The position numbers and the translations under genes are program-made. From Prochlorococcus sp. AG-412-J13 (GTDB lineage Bacteria; Cyanobacteriota; Cyanobacteriia; PCC-6307; Cyanobiaceae): 64,000 bases of DNA. The stretch covers positions 62,001 to 126,000 of the forward strand of contig QCLE01000001.1 in NCBI GenBank assembly GCA_003214815.1, written 5' to 3'. Shown one piece after another: positions 38,338 through 47,847 of this stretch. The first letter of the stretch is position 1. Each line of letters starts with the position of its first letter. The notes under the pieces were generated by a model. That model was not told the DNA's origin. It did no database searches and saw only the letters and a list, made by a program, of their open reading frames with translations.

Positions 38338-39801
38338 ATGACCACTGCTTTGCAAACGCCTCAAAGGCGCTCTAGGTCCAGACTACAAGATGCAAGTCTT
38401 GTAAACGGACCTATGCTCCTTCTGAGGAGTATTCGAGGATTTAGTTCAAACCGCTCTATGGTGTGGCTTGCAACTGTTCCTTTAGCACTATTCGGATTAG
38501 GACTATTTAACGTTGCAGCTCATGCGACTGAACTACCTGATCTTAATGCAGCATTTTTAGCAAATAACCTTTGGTTATTTGTTGCAACCATCTTAGTGAT
38601 TTTCATGAATGCTGGTTTCGCTATGGTTGAAGCCGGTATGTGTAGATCCAAAAATGCTGTAAACATTCTCGCCAAAAACCTATTTGTATTCGCTTTAGCA
38701 GTTACCTCTTATTGGTTTATTGGATTTGGAATTATGTATTACGGAAAGGAAATAATTCCTGGAGTACTTTATTTTAATTCCTTATTTTTTGACCCAACAG
38801 TAACTGCAGAAATGATTGAGGGAGCAGCATTAGTTCCTACAGTTGACTTTTTGTTCCAAGCAGCTTTTGCTGGAACAGCCGCTACTATCGTTTCTGGACT
38901 TGTTGCTGAAAGGGTTAAATTTGGAGAATTTGTTGTTTTTGCTATCGTCTTAACTGCTTTCATCTACCCAATAGCTGGTAGCTGGAAGTGGAATGGTGGT
39001 TGGCTTGATCAGCTTGGATTTATTGATTTTGCAGGTTCTTCAATTGTTCACTCAGTTGGAGCATGGGCAGGTCTAGTTGGAGCTATGCTTCTTGGACCAA
39101 GAATTGGTAAATACTCAGATGGTAAGCCGCAGGCTATGCCAGGACATAATATGGCAATTGCTACTTTAGGTGCACTTGTTCTATGGATAGGTTGGTATGG
39201 ATTTAATCCAGGTTCTCAACTTGCTATGGATCAATGGGTACCTTACGTTGCTGTAACAACCACTTTAGCTGCCGCAGCTGGAGCTATTGGAGCAACAATT
39301 GTTTCTACTTTAACTTCAGGAAAACCTGATCTTACAATGATCATTAATGGAATTCTTGCTGGCCTAGTCAGTATCACTGCTGGTTGTGGTGATATGACTC
39401 TTGTTGGGGCTTGGTTCGCTGGCCTAGTTGGTGGAATTATTGTTGTATTTTCTGTTGCAGCTCTTGATGCCGCTGAGATCGATGATCCTGTAGGTGCATT
39501 CTCTGTTCACGGAGTTTGTGGAGTATGGGGTACCGTAGTTATTGGTCTTTGGGGTACGGCTGTACAAGGAGATGGAGCAGGTATTGGATTGTTCAATGGA
39601 GGAGGTATTAACCTTCTTCTAGTTCAAGCTCTTGGTGCCGCAGCCTATGCTATTTGGACACTAGTTACTTGCTGGATTGCTTGGTCTGTAATTGGAGGAT
39701 TATTCGGTGGAATCCGAGTATCTGAAGAGGAAGAGACTCAAGGCCTAGATATAGGAGAGCATGGAATGGAAGCATATCCAGACTTTGCATCTGCTAAATA
39801 A
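38338..39801 (+). CDS. amt1: Ammonium transporter Amt1
   Basis: A 487-residue Amt/Mep channel with about 11 membrane helices after an N-terminal extension of some 60 residues that contains a signal-like hydrophobic segment. FMNAGFAMVEAGMCRSKNAVNIL, the GAWAGLVGAMLLGPRIGKY segment and AFSVHGVCGVWGTV with one of the pore His are clear. It is the main ammonium uptake protein expected in this organism. An NtcA box lies upstream and a strong terminator follows. Codon use is richer in G+C than its neighbours, as for psbA. Confidence 0.97.
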   Translation: MTTALQTPQRRSRSRLQDASLVNGPMLLLRSIRGFSSNRSMVWLATVPLALFGLGLFNVAAHATELPDLNAAFLANNLWLFVATILVIFMNAGFAMVEAGMCRSKNAVNILAKNLFVFALAVTSYWFIGFGIMYYGKEIIPGVLYFNSLFFDPTVTAEMIEGAALVPTVDFLFQAAFAGTAATIVSGLVAERVKFGEFVVFAIVLTAFIYPIAGSWKWNGGWLDQLGFIDFAGSSIVHSVGAWAGLVGAMLLGPRIGKYSDGKPQAMPGHNMAIATLGALVLWIGWYGFNPGSQLAMDQWVPYVAVTTTLAAAAGAIGATIVSTLTSGKPDLTMIINGILAGLVSITAGCGDMTLVGAWFAGLVGGIIVVFSVAALDAAEIDDPVGAFSVHGVCGVWGTVVIGLWGTAVQGDGAGIGLFNGGGINLLLVQALGAAAYAIWTLVTCWIAWSVIGGLFGGIRVSEEEETQGLDIGEHGMEAYPDFASAK

Positions 39802-39823
39802 TCTACCTAAAAATTGATTTTAG

Positions 39824-39856
39824 AAACCTGACTTATGTCAGGTTTTTTTTTTTTTT
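39824..39856 (+). terminator. Rho-independent terminator of amt1
   Basis: AAACCTGAC-TTAT-GTCAGGTTT is a perfect 9-bp stem with a 4-base loop, running into a T tract, 22 bases after the amt1 stop. Confidence 0.95.
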
Positions 39857-39891
39857 ACGAAAAATTATTTAAAACGTTGTAATATAAAAAG

Positions 39892-41088
39892 ATGGATACG
39901 CAAGCCTTTAGAAGATCCCTTCATCATTCTGATAGATACAATAGAAGGGGTTTCGATTCTCCAACAAAAAGAGCTCAAGCATTAGAAGAAGCTTACCAAA
40001 GTGATTTGATAAGTTCTATTAGGGATAATGGTTTTACTTATACTAAAGGCAGACTCAATATTAAGTTGGCCCAAGCCTTTGGTTTCTGTTGGGGAGTTGA
40101 AAGAGCTGTAGCCATGGCTTATGAAACTAGAAGACATTACCCTCATGAGAATATTTGGATAACAAACGAAATAATTCATAATCCTTCGGTTAATGATCAT
40201 TTAAGAAAAATGAATGTAAAATTCATTTCAGCTAAAAATGGAATTAAAGATTTTTCTTTAGTTTCTAATGGGGATGTTGTTATTCTTCCTGCTTTTGGAG
40301 CTACTGTTCAAGAAATGAAACTCTTGCATGAGAAAGGTTGTCATATCATTGATACAACTTGTCCATGGGTTTCTAAGGTTTGGCATACAGTTGAAAAACA
40401 TAAAAAACATGTTTTCACATCTATTATTCATGGAAAATTTAAGCATGAAGAGACTCTCGCTACAAGTTCTTTCGCAGGTAAATATTTAGTTGTACTTGAT
40501 CTAGAAGAAGCAAACTACGTATCTGAATATATTTTGGGGAGAGGTAATAGAAATGAGTTTATGAACAAATTTGCTAAAGCTTGTTCCAATGGATTTGATC
40601 CTGATAAAGATTTAGATAGAGTCGGAGTTGCAAATCAGACAACTATGCTTAAGAGCGAGACTGAGGAAATTGGAAAGCTTTTTGAAAGGACGATGTTAAA
40701 AAAATTTGGACCAGAAAAATTAAATAGTCACTTTTTAGCTTTTAATACTATTTGTGATGCAACTGAAGAAAGACAAGATGCAATGTTCTCTTTGGTTGAT
40801 GAAGACCTTGATATTCTAGTAGTTATCGGAGGCTTCAATTCTTCCAATACTACTCACTTACAAGAAATAGCAATTAATAAAAATATTACTTCTTTTCACA
40901 TTGACACGCCAGAGAGGATATCAGTTAAAGAAAACTCAATATTTCATAAACCACTAGGATTAGCTTTAGAACTTAAAAATAATTTTCTACCTAGTGGAAA
41001 AATTAATGTTGGAATTACCTCTGGTGCATCCACTCCTGATAAGGTTGTTGCAGATGTTATTGAAAAGTTAATTGATATTGCTTCTTAA
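39892..41088 (+). CDS. ispH: 4-hydroxy-3-methylbut-2-enyl diphosphate reductase
   Basis: A 398-residue Fe-S enzyme, the last step of the MEP isoprenoid pathway, supplying chlorophyll and carotenoid precursors. The three cluster Cys are in [22 protein letters not shown] and [11 protein letters not shown]. The N-terminal extension of about 60 residues is typical of the cyanobacterial and plant-type enzyme. It uses electrons from ferredoxin in the family. Confidence 0.96.
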   Translation: MDTQAFRRSLHHSDRYNRRGFDSPTKRAQALEEAYQSDLISSIRDNGFTYTKGRLNIKLAQAFGFCWGVERAVAMAYETRRHYPHENIWITNEIIHNPSVNDHLRKMNVKFISAKNGIKDFSLVSNGDVVILPAFGATVQEMKLLHEKGCHIIDTTCPWVSKVWHTVEKHKKHVFTSIIHGKFKHEETLATSSFAGKYLVVLDLEEANYVSEYILGRGNRNEFMNKFAKACSNGFDPDKDLDRVGVANQTTMLKSETEEIGKLFERTMLKKFGPEKLNSHFLAFNTICDATEERQDAMFSLVDEDLDILVVIGGFNSSNTTHLQEIAINKNITSFHIDTPERISVKENSIFHKPLGLALELKNNFLPSGKINVGITSGASTPDKVVADVIEKLIDIAS

Positions 41089-41192
41089 TTTTGTTATTTC
41101 ATTTATAAATTTGCTTAGTTTTTTTAATTTATTAGTCAGATAATTCCAAAAGATCTACTTTATTAACTAGAATAATAAAAAATCAATGAAGT

Positions 41193-41753
41193 ATGGAAGA
41201 CAAAGCACAAACTAATCAAATTCAAACTGCAAGTATGAATAGAACTAAAGCTCCCCAACAAGTTGAAGTTGTAGTTGCTAATTCATCTTCAGGGTCAGAC
41301 GTAAATATCCTTGGAGAACTATCGATTTTTGTTTTAAGAATTGGTTTTTGTGCTTTGATGATTCATCATGGCCTAGAGAAACTTCAGGATCCACAGGGTT
41401 TTGCTGAGTTTGTAGTTGGTAAGTACTTCCCATTTTTGCCTGGAGATCCTGTTATTTGGACTTTTGGAGCAGCAATTACTCAATTAGTGTGCCCAGTAGG
41501 ATTGGCTATAGGTATTTTTGCTAGACTTTCTTCTCTTGGTCTATTCTCAACAATGGCATTTGCTGTTTATTTTCATCTCCTTGATACTGGACTAGAAGGT
41601 TTTCCGCTGGCAGTGGTTGAAGGTCATAACTATGCTTTTGAATTATCTTTTATATATGGGGCTATTTCTCTCTACTTTCTATGCGCAGGTCCAGGCAGAC
41701 TTTCTTTATTCAGAAAAACTAACAAGATTACATATTATCCAAAATCAAAATAA
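41193..41753 (+). CDS. DoxX-like membrane protein
   Basis: A 186-residue protein with a polar N-terminal 40 residues and four hydrophobic segments. FVLRIGFCALMIHHGLEKLQDPQGFAEF and the GAAITQLVCPVGLAIGIFARLSSL segment match the DoxX family. DoxX members have been tied to quinone oxidoreductases and stress responses in other bacteria; the role here is unknown. It is convergent with purH, one base apart. Confidence 0.85.
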   Translation: MEDKAQTNQIQTASMNRTKAPQQVEVVVANSSSGSDVNILGELSIFVLRIGFCALMIHHGLEKLQDPQGFAEFVVGKYFPFLPGDPVIWTFGAAITQLVCPVGLAIGIFARLSSLGLFSTMAFAVYFHLLDTGLEGFPLAVVEGHNYAFELSFIYGAISLYFLCAGPGRLSLFRKTNKITYYPKSK

Positions 41754-41754
41754 C

Positions 41755-43308
41755 TCAATGCAGGAAATGCCTTTTTTGGGTAAATACCATTGAGATTCCT
41801 TTTGAATTGCACATATCAATACTTTCTTGGTCTCTTAAACTTCCTCCTGGTTGGATAATTGCCTTTATCCCGTATTCATTTGCAAGTTCTATAGTATCTG
41901 AAAATGGGAAAAACCCATCACTAGCTAAGACTGCATTAGAACATAACTTTCCAGCTGCTTTTAATGCTATTTTTGCTGCTCCAACTCTATTCATTTGACC
42001 AGCTCCAATACCAATAGTTTTTTGGTCTTTTGCAATAACAATGGCATTGGATTTTACGTGTTTACAAATTTTCCACGCAAAATTTAGATCTATGTTCATT
42101 TGATTACTCGGATTCTTTTTAGTTGATGAAATCCAACATTCAATTTTTTCTTCACTATCATCATTGTCTTGAACGAGTAATCCTCCCATTATTGATTTAG
42201 TAGAACTTTGATTCTTTTTCGGAAGTTGATTTTTTGATAACTTTAAAATTCTTAAATTCTTTTTAACCTTTAAAATTTCTAAAGCTTCCTCATCAAAAGA
42301 TGGAGCGACTACACACTCTAAGAAAACATCTTTGAGGTGACTTGCAGTCTCTCTATCAATATTTGAATTAAAAGCAACTATTCCTCCAAATGCACTAACT
42401 GAGTCGCATTCCAAAGCATTCAAAAATGCTTTAGAGGCTGAATTACTTATAGAGGCACCACAAGGATTATTGTGTTTTAGAATAACAGAAGCAAATGTGT
42501 CTGTTGTAAGTTCATCTTTTTCTGCGTAGCCAAATTCTAAAACTGTTGAAAGTGCCGACTCAAGATCCAATAGATTATTATAACTTAATTCTTTACCTTG
42601 TAATTGTTCGGCTGAGTTCCATCCAATGTTACTTAAACCATACCAAAAAGCTTTTTGATGAGGATTTTCACCATATCTTAAGGTTTTTATTAGTGGATAA
42701 GATTCAATATATTTGGAGGATTGTAAACCTCTTTCTTTTCTTATCCAATTAGATATTGCAGTGTCATAGTCTGCTGTATGTTGAAAAGCTTCAAGGGCTA
42801 ATTTCGCTTTATATGACTCCTTTAATTCACCGTTTTTACTTTCTTCAAGAAAAGTTTGATACTGAATAGGATCCACTAAAACGGAAACGTCTTTATGATT
42901 TTTAGCTGCAGAACGAATCATTGATGGCCCTCCGATATCGATATTTTCAATGGCATCTTCCCATTTAGCTCCCTGGTCTACAGTTTTTTTAAAAGGATAT
43001 AAATTGACAACTACTAAGTCAATTAATTCGAGATCATTAGCTTCTATATCTCTTCTATGTTCTTTATCAGTTCTTTTAGCTAATATTCCTCCGTGTATTT
43101 TTGGATGTAAAGTTTTAACTCTTCCTCCAAGAATTTCTGGAGAATTAGTGAAATCTGCAACTTTAATAACTGGAATTTTTGCCTCTATTAAATGTTTGGC
43201 AGTTCCTCCACTTGATAGTATTTTATAATTAAATTTCTCTACTAATTCCGTACAAAATGGGATTATATTTTTTTTATCAGAAACACTTACTAAAGCTAAT
43301 GGTGACAT
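41755..43308 (-). CDS. purH: Bifunctional AICAR transformylase / IMP cyclohydrolase
   Basis: A 517-residue enzyme for the last two steps of IMP synthesis. The cyclohydrolase half begins ALVSVSDKKNI and has SSGGTAKHL and GGRVKTLHPKIHGGILA; the transformylase half has LRYGENPHQKAFWYG, the KHNNPCGAS active-site motif and IGIGAGQMNRV. Length is normal. Confidence 0.98.
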   Translation of the reverse strand: MSPLALVSVSDKKNIIPFCTELVEKFNYKILSSGGTAKHLIEAKIPVIKVADFTNSPEILGGRVKTLHPKIHGGILAKRTDKEHRRDIEANDLELIDLVVVNLYPFKKTVDQGAKWEDAIENIDIGGPSMIRSAAKNHKDVSVLVDPIQYQTFLEESKNGELKESYKAKLALEAFQHTADYDTAISNWIRKERGLQSSKYIESYPLIKTLRYGENPHQKAFWYGLSNIGWNSAEQLQGKELSYNNLLDLESALSTVLEFGYAEKDELTTDTFASVILKHNNPCGASISNSASKAFLNALECDSVSAFGGIVAFNSNIDRETASHLKDVFLECVVAPSFDEEALEILKVKKNLRILKLSKNQLPKKNQSSTKSIMGGLLVQDNDDSEEKIECWISSTKKNPSNQMNIDLNFAWKICKHVKSNAIVIAKDQKTIGIGAGQMNRVGAAKIALKAAGKLCSNAVLASDGFFPFSDTIELANEYGIKAIIQPGGSLRDQESIDMCNSKGISMVFTQKRHFLH

Positions 43309-43341
43309 TATTGGAAAGTTTACTTACTTAAGAATATACAC

Positions 43342-43959
43342 ATGAAATACGCTATCAATCATGAATTTGTTTCGATTACCTCTCAAACTGCCACTCATAG
43401 AATTATTTTGATGCATGGTTGGGGAGCCGATTCAGATGACCTTTTAATATTTGGAAAGGAGATGACAGAAAACATTAATCTTGATTTTGAGGTAATTTCT
43501 TTGAGGGCTCCTGGATTACATCCAAGTGGTCAGGGAAGACAGTGGTATGGATTATACCCACATGATTGGAATGAAGCTGAAGTTGAAGTCAATAAACTTT
43601 TAGATACTCTAAAAAAATTTGATACTGATAAGATTCCACTAAAAAAAACAATTGTGTTGGGGTTCTCTCAGGGGGCGGCAATGGCAATTGATGCAGGATT
43701 AAAATTAAATGTTGGGTTAATTGTTGCTTGTAGTGGTTATCCTCATCCCAACTGGGCCCCGGTAGAAAAATGCGCGCCATTGATTATTAGTCATGGTTTA
43801 TTTGATGACGTTGTGCCTATAGATGCTTCTAGGACTATTTATAAAAAGGTAAAGAGTAAGTCTTCTAAATTTTGTGAATTATTAGAATTTGATGGATTTC
43901 ATCAAATTGATTCAAATTTGATTAATTTTATAAGTTCAAATATAAGTAATATTTTTTAA
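43342..43959 (+). CDS. Carboxylesterase/phospholipase-like alpha/beta hydrolase
   Basis: A 205-residue alpha/beta hydrolase. ILMHGWGADSDDL is the oxyanion region, GFSQGAA carries the nucleophile Ser109, HGLFDDVVP the Asp (155 or 156) and FDGFHQID the His187. It is the small YpfH / acyl-protein thioesterase-like form. The substrate is not known. It overlaps the convergent DUF3155 gene by 4 bp. Confidence 0.88.
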   Translation: MKYAINHEFVSITSQTATHRIILMHGWGADSDDLLIFGKEMTENINLDFEVISLRAPGLHPSGQGRQWYGLYPHDWNEAEVEVNKLLDTLKKFDTDKIPLKKTIVLGFSQGAAMAIDAGLKLNVGLIVACSGYPHPNWAPVEKCAPLIISHGLFDDVVPIDASRTIYKKVKSKSSKFCELLEFDGFHQIDSNLINFISSNISNIF

Positions 43960-44324
43960 ACAAAAGCATATTCGTATTCTTCAATCTCTTCCCAATCATC
44001 TGAAGTAAGTTCTAGACCTTCAAATATTTTTTCTTCACCAATTCCTTCAACTACAACTTTTAGTGATGGAAATAAAAAATGATTTTCTTCAGCATATTGT
44101 GCGCTAAATAGCCCTTTTTCACCCCAAAAAAACCTATCTGTAGTATGTTCATTTCTTCTGACATTGAAAACTGAAGGGGCAGAGAGACCATTTTCAGCTA
44201 TGAATCTTCTTGCTGCTGTAACTGGTTTATGTTTGCCAGTTTCGATATGATAAATAGGTACATGTGCCATTACTCTTTGGCCAGCCAATCTTCTTCTGCT
44301 GATTCTTTTTCTTTTTTTTGACAT
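43956..44324 (-). CDS. Conserved cyanobacterial protein, DUF3155 family
   Basis: A 122-residue protein: basic N-terminus KKRKRISRRRLAGQRVMAHVPIYHIETG, then FIAENGLSAPS, FNVRRNEHTTDRFFWGEKGLF and an acidic tail (DDWEEIEEYEYAFV). This is the DUF3155 pattern. The gene has a textbook ribosome binding site, AGGAG nine bases before the ATG, unusual in this region, and a perfect inverted repeat in its leader. The basic-to-acidic layout suggests a nucleic acid or ribosome partner, which is only a guess. Confidence 0.82.
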   Translation of the reverse strand: MSKKRKRISRRRLAGQRVMAHVPIYHIETGKHKPVTAARRFIAENGLSAPSVFNVRRNEHTTDRFFWGEKGLFSAQYAEENHFLFPSLKVVVEGIGEEKIFEGLELTSDDWEEIEEYEYAFV

Positions 44325-44351
44325 TGATTGGTACTCCTGAAATTATTAATG

Positions 44352-44380
44352 AGATTAGTCTTATTTATTTTTACTAATCT
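44352..44380 (-). promoter_or_regulatory. Inverted repeat in the leader of the DUF3155 gene
   Basis: AGATTAGT and ACTAATCT form a perfect 8-bp inverted repeat around a 13-base A+T loop, 27 bases upstream of the DUF3155 ATG. No T tract follows on either strand. It may be a leader hairpin or a binding site for a dimeric regulator. Confidence 0.4.
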
Positions 44381-44415
44381 TATATATGTGATTTTAAATT
44401 CACTTCAAATTACAT

Positions 44416-44493
44416 AGAGGACCCATCAACCCCTGATGTAGCTTAAAATATGATTAAATATTCATATTTAAGGCTGGCTAAAGTCAGACCTCT
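44416..44493. other. Hairpin-rich intergenic region, possible small RNA
   Basis: Within 78 bases lie CATCA-ACCCC-TGATG (44424-44438), an 8-bp hairpin AAATATGA-TTAAATAT-TCATATTT (44446-44469) and GGCTG-GCTAAAGT-CAGaCC (44472-44490), with outer AGAGG and CCTCT that could close the set (they compete with the last hairpin for two C). The rest of the 251-bp gap 44325-44575 is plain A+T-rich. It may be an unlisted small RNA or a leader of the sensor kinase gene. I match it to no named family. Confidence 0.3.
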
Positions 44494-44575
44494 TTATATA
44501 TCTTAATACTTTTTTCATATTTTACAAGCCCTTTTTCAAGTTTTTTTTAAAAAATTTCTCAAAATTTCATTAATT

Positions 44576-45712
44576 ATGGATCTTTCAAAAAAATTTGAAG
44601 AATTAATTACAAAACAGCTAGAGAGTTTTGGTTGTTCAATGGGCGTGACTAATTTAGTGATTTATCTTGCTTCAGCTAAGCAAGGAACTAAAGCATCTTT
44701 TGAAATGATTGGTCAATGGCCACAAATTGATAGGCTACTTACATCAATAGAAGATGATCCTTCACTAAAAGTTTCATCGCCTAATAGAAGATGGTACCCG
44801 CTTCAAGAAAACGATATTCTACTTGGTGTCCTTAGGGTAGAAACTGATTTGAAAGGGGGGGATTGGCCAGTATCTCTTGATTCTAGATTAAAAGCGCTTT
44901 CAATATCTTTAGCTAAATGTGTTTCTATCGAATTAGAACGTCAAAATAAAAATGAAGAAATCAATTATTTAAAAAATCAGGTCAATGTCATAATCCATCA
45001 ATTAAGGAATCCATTGGCGGCTATTAGGACATATGCAAAATTACTAATAAAAAGACTTGGTTCAGATGATGACTCTATTGAAATAGTCGAACGCATGATA
45101 ATAGAGCAAAAACAAATTAATCAATATATGGATTCTTTTGCGCAATTAAATTCACCTATTCAAGTTCCTCTAGAAATTGGAGAGGAAAGATTATTATTAC
45201 CACCAAATCTAGATAATAAAAAGATAATAACTGTTCAGAGTTTATTGAGGCCAATATTAGAAAGGGGTAAAGCTAATGCGGACTTAGAGAATAGAGATTG
45301 GACTGAACCTTCTCTTTGGCCAGATTGGACTTTATCGCCATTAAAGGCAAAATATTCTGTAATTGCCGAAATTGTGGCCAATTTATTAGAAAATGCGTTT
45401 AAATATGCCCAAAAAGATGCTGAAATTGGACTCGCAATTACGAGTAATGGACTTTGTATATTTGATGATGGTAAAAAAATAACCAAAATTGAAAACGAGA
45501 AAATTTTTGAAAAAGGTTTTAGAGGATCTGCCGCTAAGAAGAAGGACGGCACTGGTGTGGGACTTTTTTTGGCTAGAAAATTAGCAAAACAAATTGGAGG
45601 AGAATTGAGATTGCTGGAAAATAACTCGATTGATAATACTGAGAAATTAAAAAATCTTAAGAAGAAAAATATTTTCTATTTAGAACTTCCTATAAAAGAA
45701 TTGCATGCATAA
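44576..45712 (+). CDS. Sensor histidine kinase, Hik2/CSK-like
   Basis: A 378-residue soluble kinase without membrane segments. The first 120 residues form a GAF-like sensor domain; the H box is IIHQLRNPLAAIRTYAKLL with His141; the N box is ANLLENAFKY (268-277) and the G2 box GTGVGL (325-330). The G1 box is DDGKKI rather than DNGPGI. HQLRNPL followed by RTYAKLL resembles the H box of Hik2 and the chloroplast sensor kinase, which report plastoquinone redox state; that identity is from memory. No response regulator gene is adjacent. Confidence 0.85.
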   Translation: MDLSKKFEELITKQLESFGCSMGVTNLVIYLASAKQGTKASFEMIGQWPQIDRLLTSIEDDPSLKVSSPNRRWYPLQENDILLGVLRVETDLKGGDWPVSLDSRLKALSISLAKCVSIELERQNKNEEINYLKNQVNVIIHQLRNPLAAIRTYAKLLIKRLGSDDDSIEIVERMIIEQKQINQYMDSFAQLNSPIQVPLEIGEERLLLPPNLDNKKIITVQSLLRPILERGKANADLENRDWTEPSLWPDWTLSPLKAKYSVIAEIVANLLENAFKYAQKDAEIGLAITSNGLCIFDDGKKITKIENEKIFEKGFRGSAAKKKDGTGVGLFLARKLAKQIGGELRLLENNSIDNTEKLKNLKKKNIFYLELPIKELHA

Positions 45713-46430
45713 GCAACATTGCAGTTTCAACTAATACAACACTTGCACCGCAGGCATCTCCATTGAAGCCTCCAATTTTATTCCCCAGTATGTTTGGGAT
45801 AGAATAGCTTAGAAAAATACCAATTAAAATAAGAATTAAAAATTTAATTAATATTGCTTGGGATGTAATTGAAACTAATTGGTATGTAATGAAAATTAAA
45901 AGAAAAATAATGGAGATCAAAGATTCTTTTTTAAATCCATTCCAAAACTTTTTGTGACTAATAGATTTTTTCTTATAACTCATATATTTAAACTTTTCTA
46001 TAAAAAATAAATTTGAAAATCTTCCCCAAAATAAGCATATAGGCAAAACAAAAATTATTAGGTTTTGAAATTTCAGTATGCAAGCAATTTGAATTAAAGT
46101 TATAAAAACTAAAGCTTGAACGCCAAAGGACCCAACTTTGCTGTCTTTCATGGCTTTTAAACGTTTCTTTTTACCCGCAAAAATACCATCGAAAGTATCC
46201 ATTAAACCATCAAGGTGTAGACCACCAGTAATTAAATATCCTGAAGCCAAACAAATTAATGTAGATGCATAAATTGACCAAGAGTTTGTTCTTAAAAAAA
46301 GAAAGATATAACTCTGTATTGTTCCAATAAAAAATCCTAAAGGCGGCGCAAATTGTGCAATATTTTTAAATTCAGGATTAATTAAAGGTATCTTTGGAAA
46401 TGTCGTATAGAAAATCCAAGATCCTGCCAA
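45690..46430 (-). CDS. cobS: Cobalamin-5'-phosphate synthase (adenosylcobinamide-GDP ribazoletransferase)
   Basis: A 246-residue polytopic membrane enzyme that joins the lower ligand in B12 synthesis (here probably pseudocobalamin). GGLHLDGLMDTFDGIFAGK is the active-site motif, followed by KVGSFGVQALVF and the C-terminal GGFNGDACGA. I start at TTG 46428-46430; the frame stays open 15 codons further upstream without ATG, GTG or TTG, so the N-terminus is uncertain. The 3' end overlaps the convergent kinase gene by 23 bp. Confidence 0.92.
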   Translation of the reverse strand: MAGSWIFYTTFPKIPLINPEFKNIAQFAPPLGFFIGTIQSYIFLFLRTNSWSIYASTLICLASGYLITGGLHLDGLMDTFDGIFAGKKKRLKAMKDSKVGSFGVQALVFITLIQIACILKFQNLIIFVLPICLFWGRFSNLFFIEKFKYMSYKKKSISHKKFWNGFKKESLISIIFLLIFITYQLVSITSQAILIKFLILILIGIFLSYSIPNILGNKIGGFNGDACGASVVLVETAMLLMHAILL

Positions 46431-46527
46431 ATTTTTTATTAAATATTTTTTGATGAGATAAAATAGATGCGATATTAAATAATAGGGTAGATTAATTAAA
46501 AAAGATCAAAAAATTTTATAAATTATC

Positions 46528-47646
46528 GTGTTTGAATTTGAAATTACATCGAATTGCAGTAATACAGGGGCAAGAACTGGGATATTTCATACACCAAATG
46601 GTCAGGTAAACACACCAAAATTTATGCCTGTGGGTACTTTGGCAACGGTTAAAGGAATTTCATCTAAGCAGTTAACCTCTACAGGGTCAGAAATGATTCT
46701 CTCAAATACCTTTCATCTTCATTTACAACCTGGAGAAAAACTAGTTAAAGAATCTGGCGGAATACATAAGTTCATGAATTGGCCTAAGCCTATTCTTACT
46801 GATTCAGGAGGATATCAGGTTTTTAGTTTGGCCAAATTAAATAATATTTCTGATAAAGGTGTGGAATTTAAAAATCCAAGAAATGGTAGTCATGTATTTT
46901 TATCACCTGAAAAAGTAATACAGATTCAAATGGATCTTGGATCGGATGTTGCAATGGCTTTTGATCATTGTCCTCCGCATACAGCTAACGAAAATGATAT
47001 TGAGGACTCTTTACAAAGAACTCATTCATGGTTGCAAAAATGTGTTGAGACTCATCAGAAATCCAATCAAGCATTATTCGGCATAGTTCAAGGTGGTAAG
47101 TATCCCAGATTGAGAGAATATAGCGCAAAATATACAAGTTCTTTTGATCTGCCTGGAATAGCAGTGGGAGGTGTAAGTGTTGGCGAGGCAGTCGAAGAAA
47201 TACATAGTGTAATTAATTACGTCCCGAAATTCTTACCAATAAATAAACCTAGATATCTAATGGGAATTGGCTCTTTAAGAGAAATTTCTTTAGCTGTTGC
47301 TAATGGATTCGATATATTTGACTGTGTTTTGCCTACAAGACTAGGAAGACATGGGACTGCATTTTTTAATGATGAAAGATTGAATTTGCGAAATGCACGA
47401 TTTAAAAATGACTTTTCTCCCATTGACAAAACTTGTAAATGCGAGACCTGTAAATCTTACTCTAGAGCATATTTGCATCATCTAATTAGAAATGACGAAA
47501 TTTTGGGCCTAACCCTCATAAGTTTGCATAATATTGCTCACTTAATAAGATTTACCAATGCAATTTCTACTGCAATTAAAGATAATTGTTTTACAAATGA
47601 TTTCGCTCCTTGGAAAACATCCTCTATTGCTCACCATACGTGGTAA
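46528..47646 (+). CDS. tgt: tRNA-guanine transglycosylase
   Basis: A 372-residue enzyme that exchanges G34 for the queuosine precursor in tRNA. Catalytic Asp residues are in [11 protein letters not shown] and [14 protein letters not shown] and MGIGSL are present; the zinc ligands are in [16 protein letters not shown]. It starts at GTG. It is followed by psbK. Confidence 0.97.
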   Translation: MFEFEITSNCSNTGARTGIFHTPNGQVNTPKFMPVGTLATVKGISSKQLTSTGSEMILSNTFHLHLQPGEKLVKESGGIHKFMNWPKPILTDSGGYQVFSLAKLNNISDKGVEFKNPRNGSHVFLSPEKVIQIQMDLGSDVAMAFDHCPPHTANENDIEDSLQRTHSWLQKCVETHQKSNQALFGIVQGGKYPRLREYSAKYTSSFDLPGIAVGGVSVGEAVEEIHSVINYVPKFLPINKPRYLMGIGSLREISLAVANGFDIFDCVLPTRLGRHGTAFFNDERLNLRNARFKNDFSPIDKTCKCETCKSYSRAYLHHLIRNDEILGLTLISLHNIAHLIRFTNAISTAIKDNCFTNDFAPWKTSSIAHHTW

Positions 47647-47680
47647 CGTCTTATCATAATTAATTAAATTATCAAAAAAG

Positions 47681-47821
47681 GTGCTCATTCTATTTCATAC
47701 ATTCGCTGAATTGCCCGAGGCTTACAAGGCCTTTGCTCCAACTGTTGATGTTCTTCCACTTATTCCTTTATTTTTCTTTTTATTGGTATTTGTTTGGCAA
47801 GCTGCAGTTGGATTTAAATAA
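47681..47821 (+). CDS. psbK: Photosystem II protein PsbK
   Basis: A 46-codon gene starting at GTG and reading [20 protein letters not shown], then [20 protein letters not shown] and AAVGFK. The mature protein should begin near LPEAYKAF after processing of the short leader. PsbK is a single-helix subunit near CP43. It is 34 bp after tgt and may share its transcript. Confidence 0.96.
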   Translation: MLILFHTFAELPEAYKAFAPTVDVLPLIPLFFFLLVFVWQAAVGFK

Positions 47822-47847
47822 AATTCTTTTAGTTTAGAATGTTTTTA

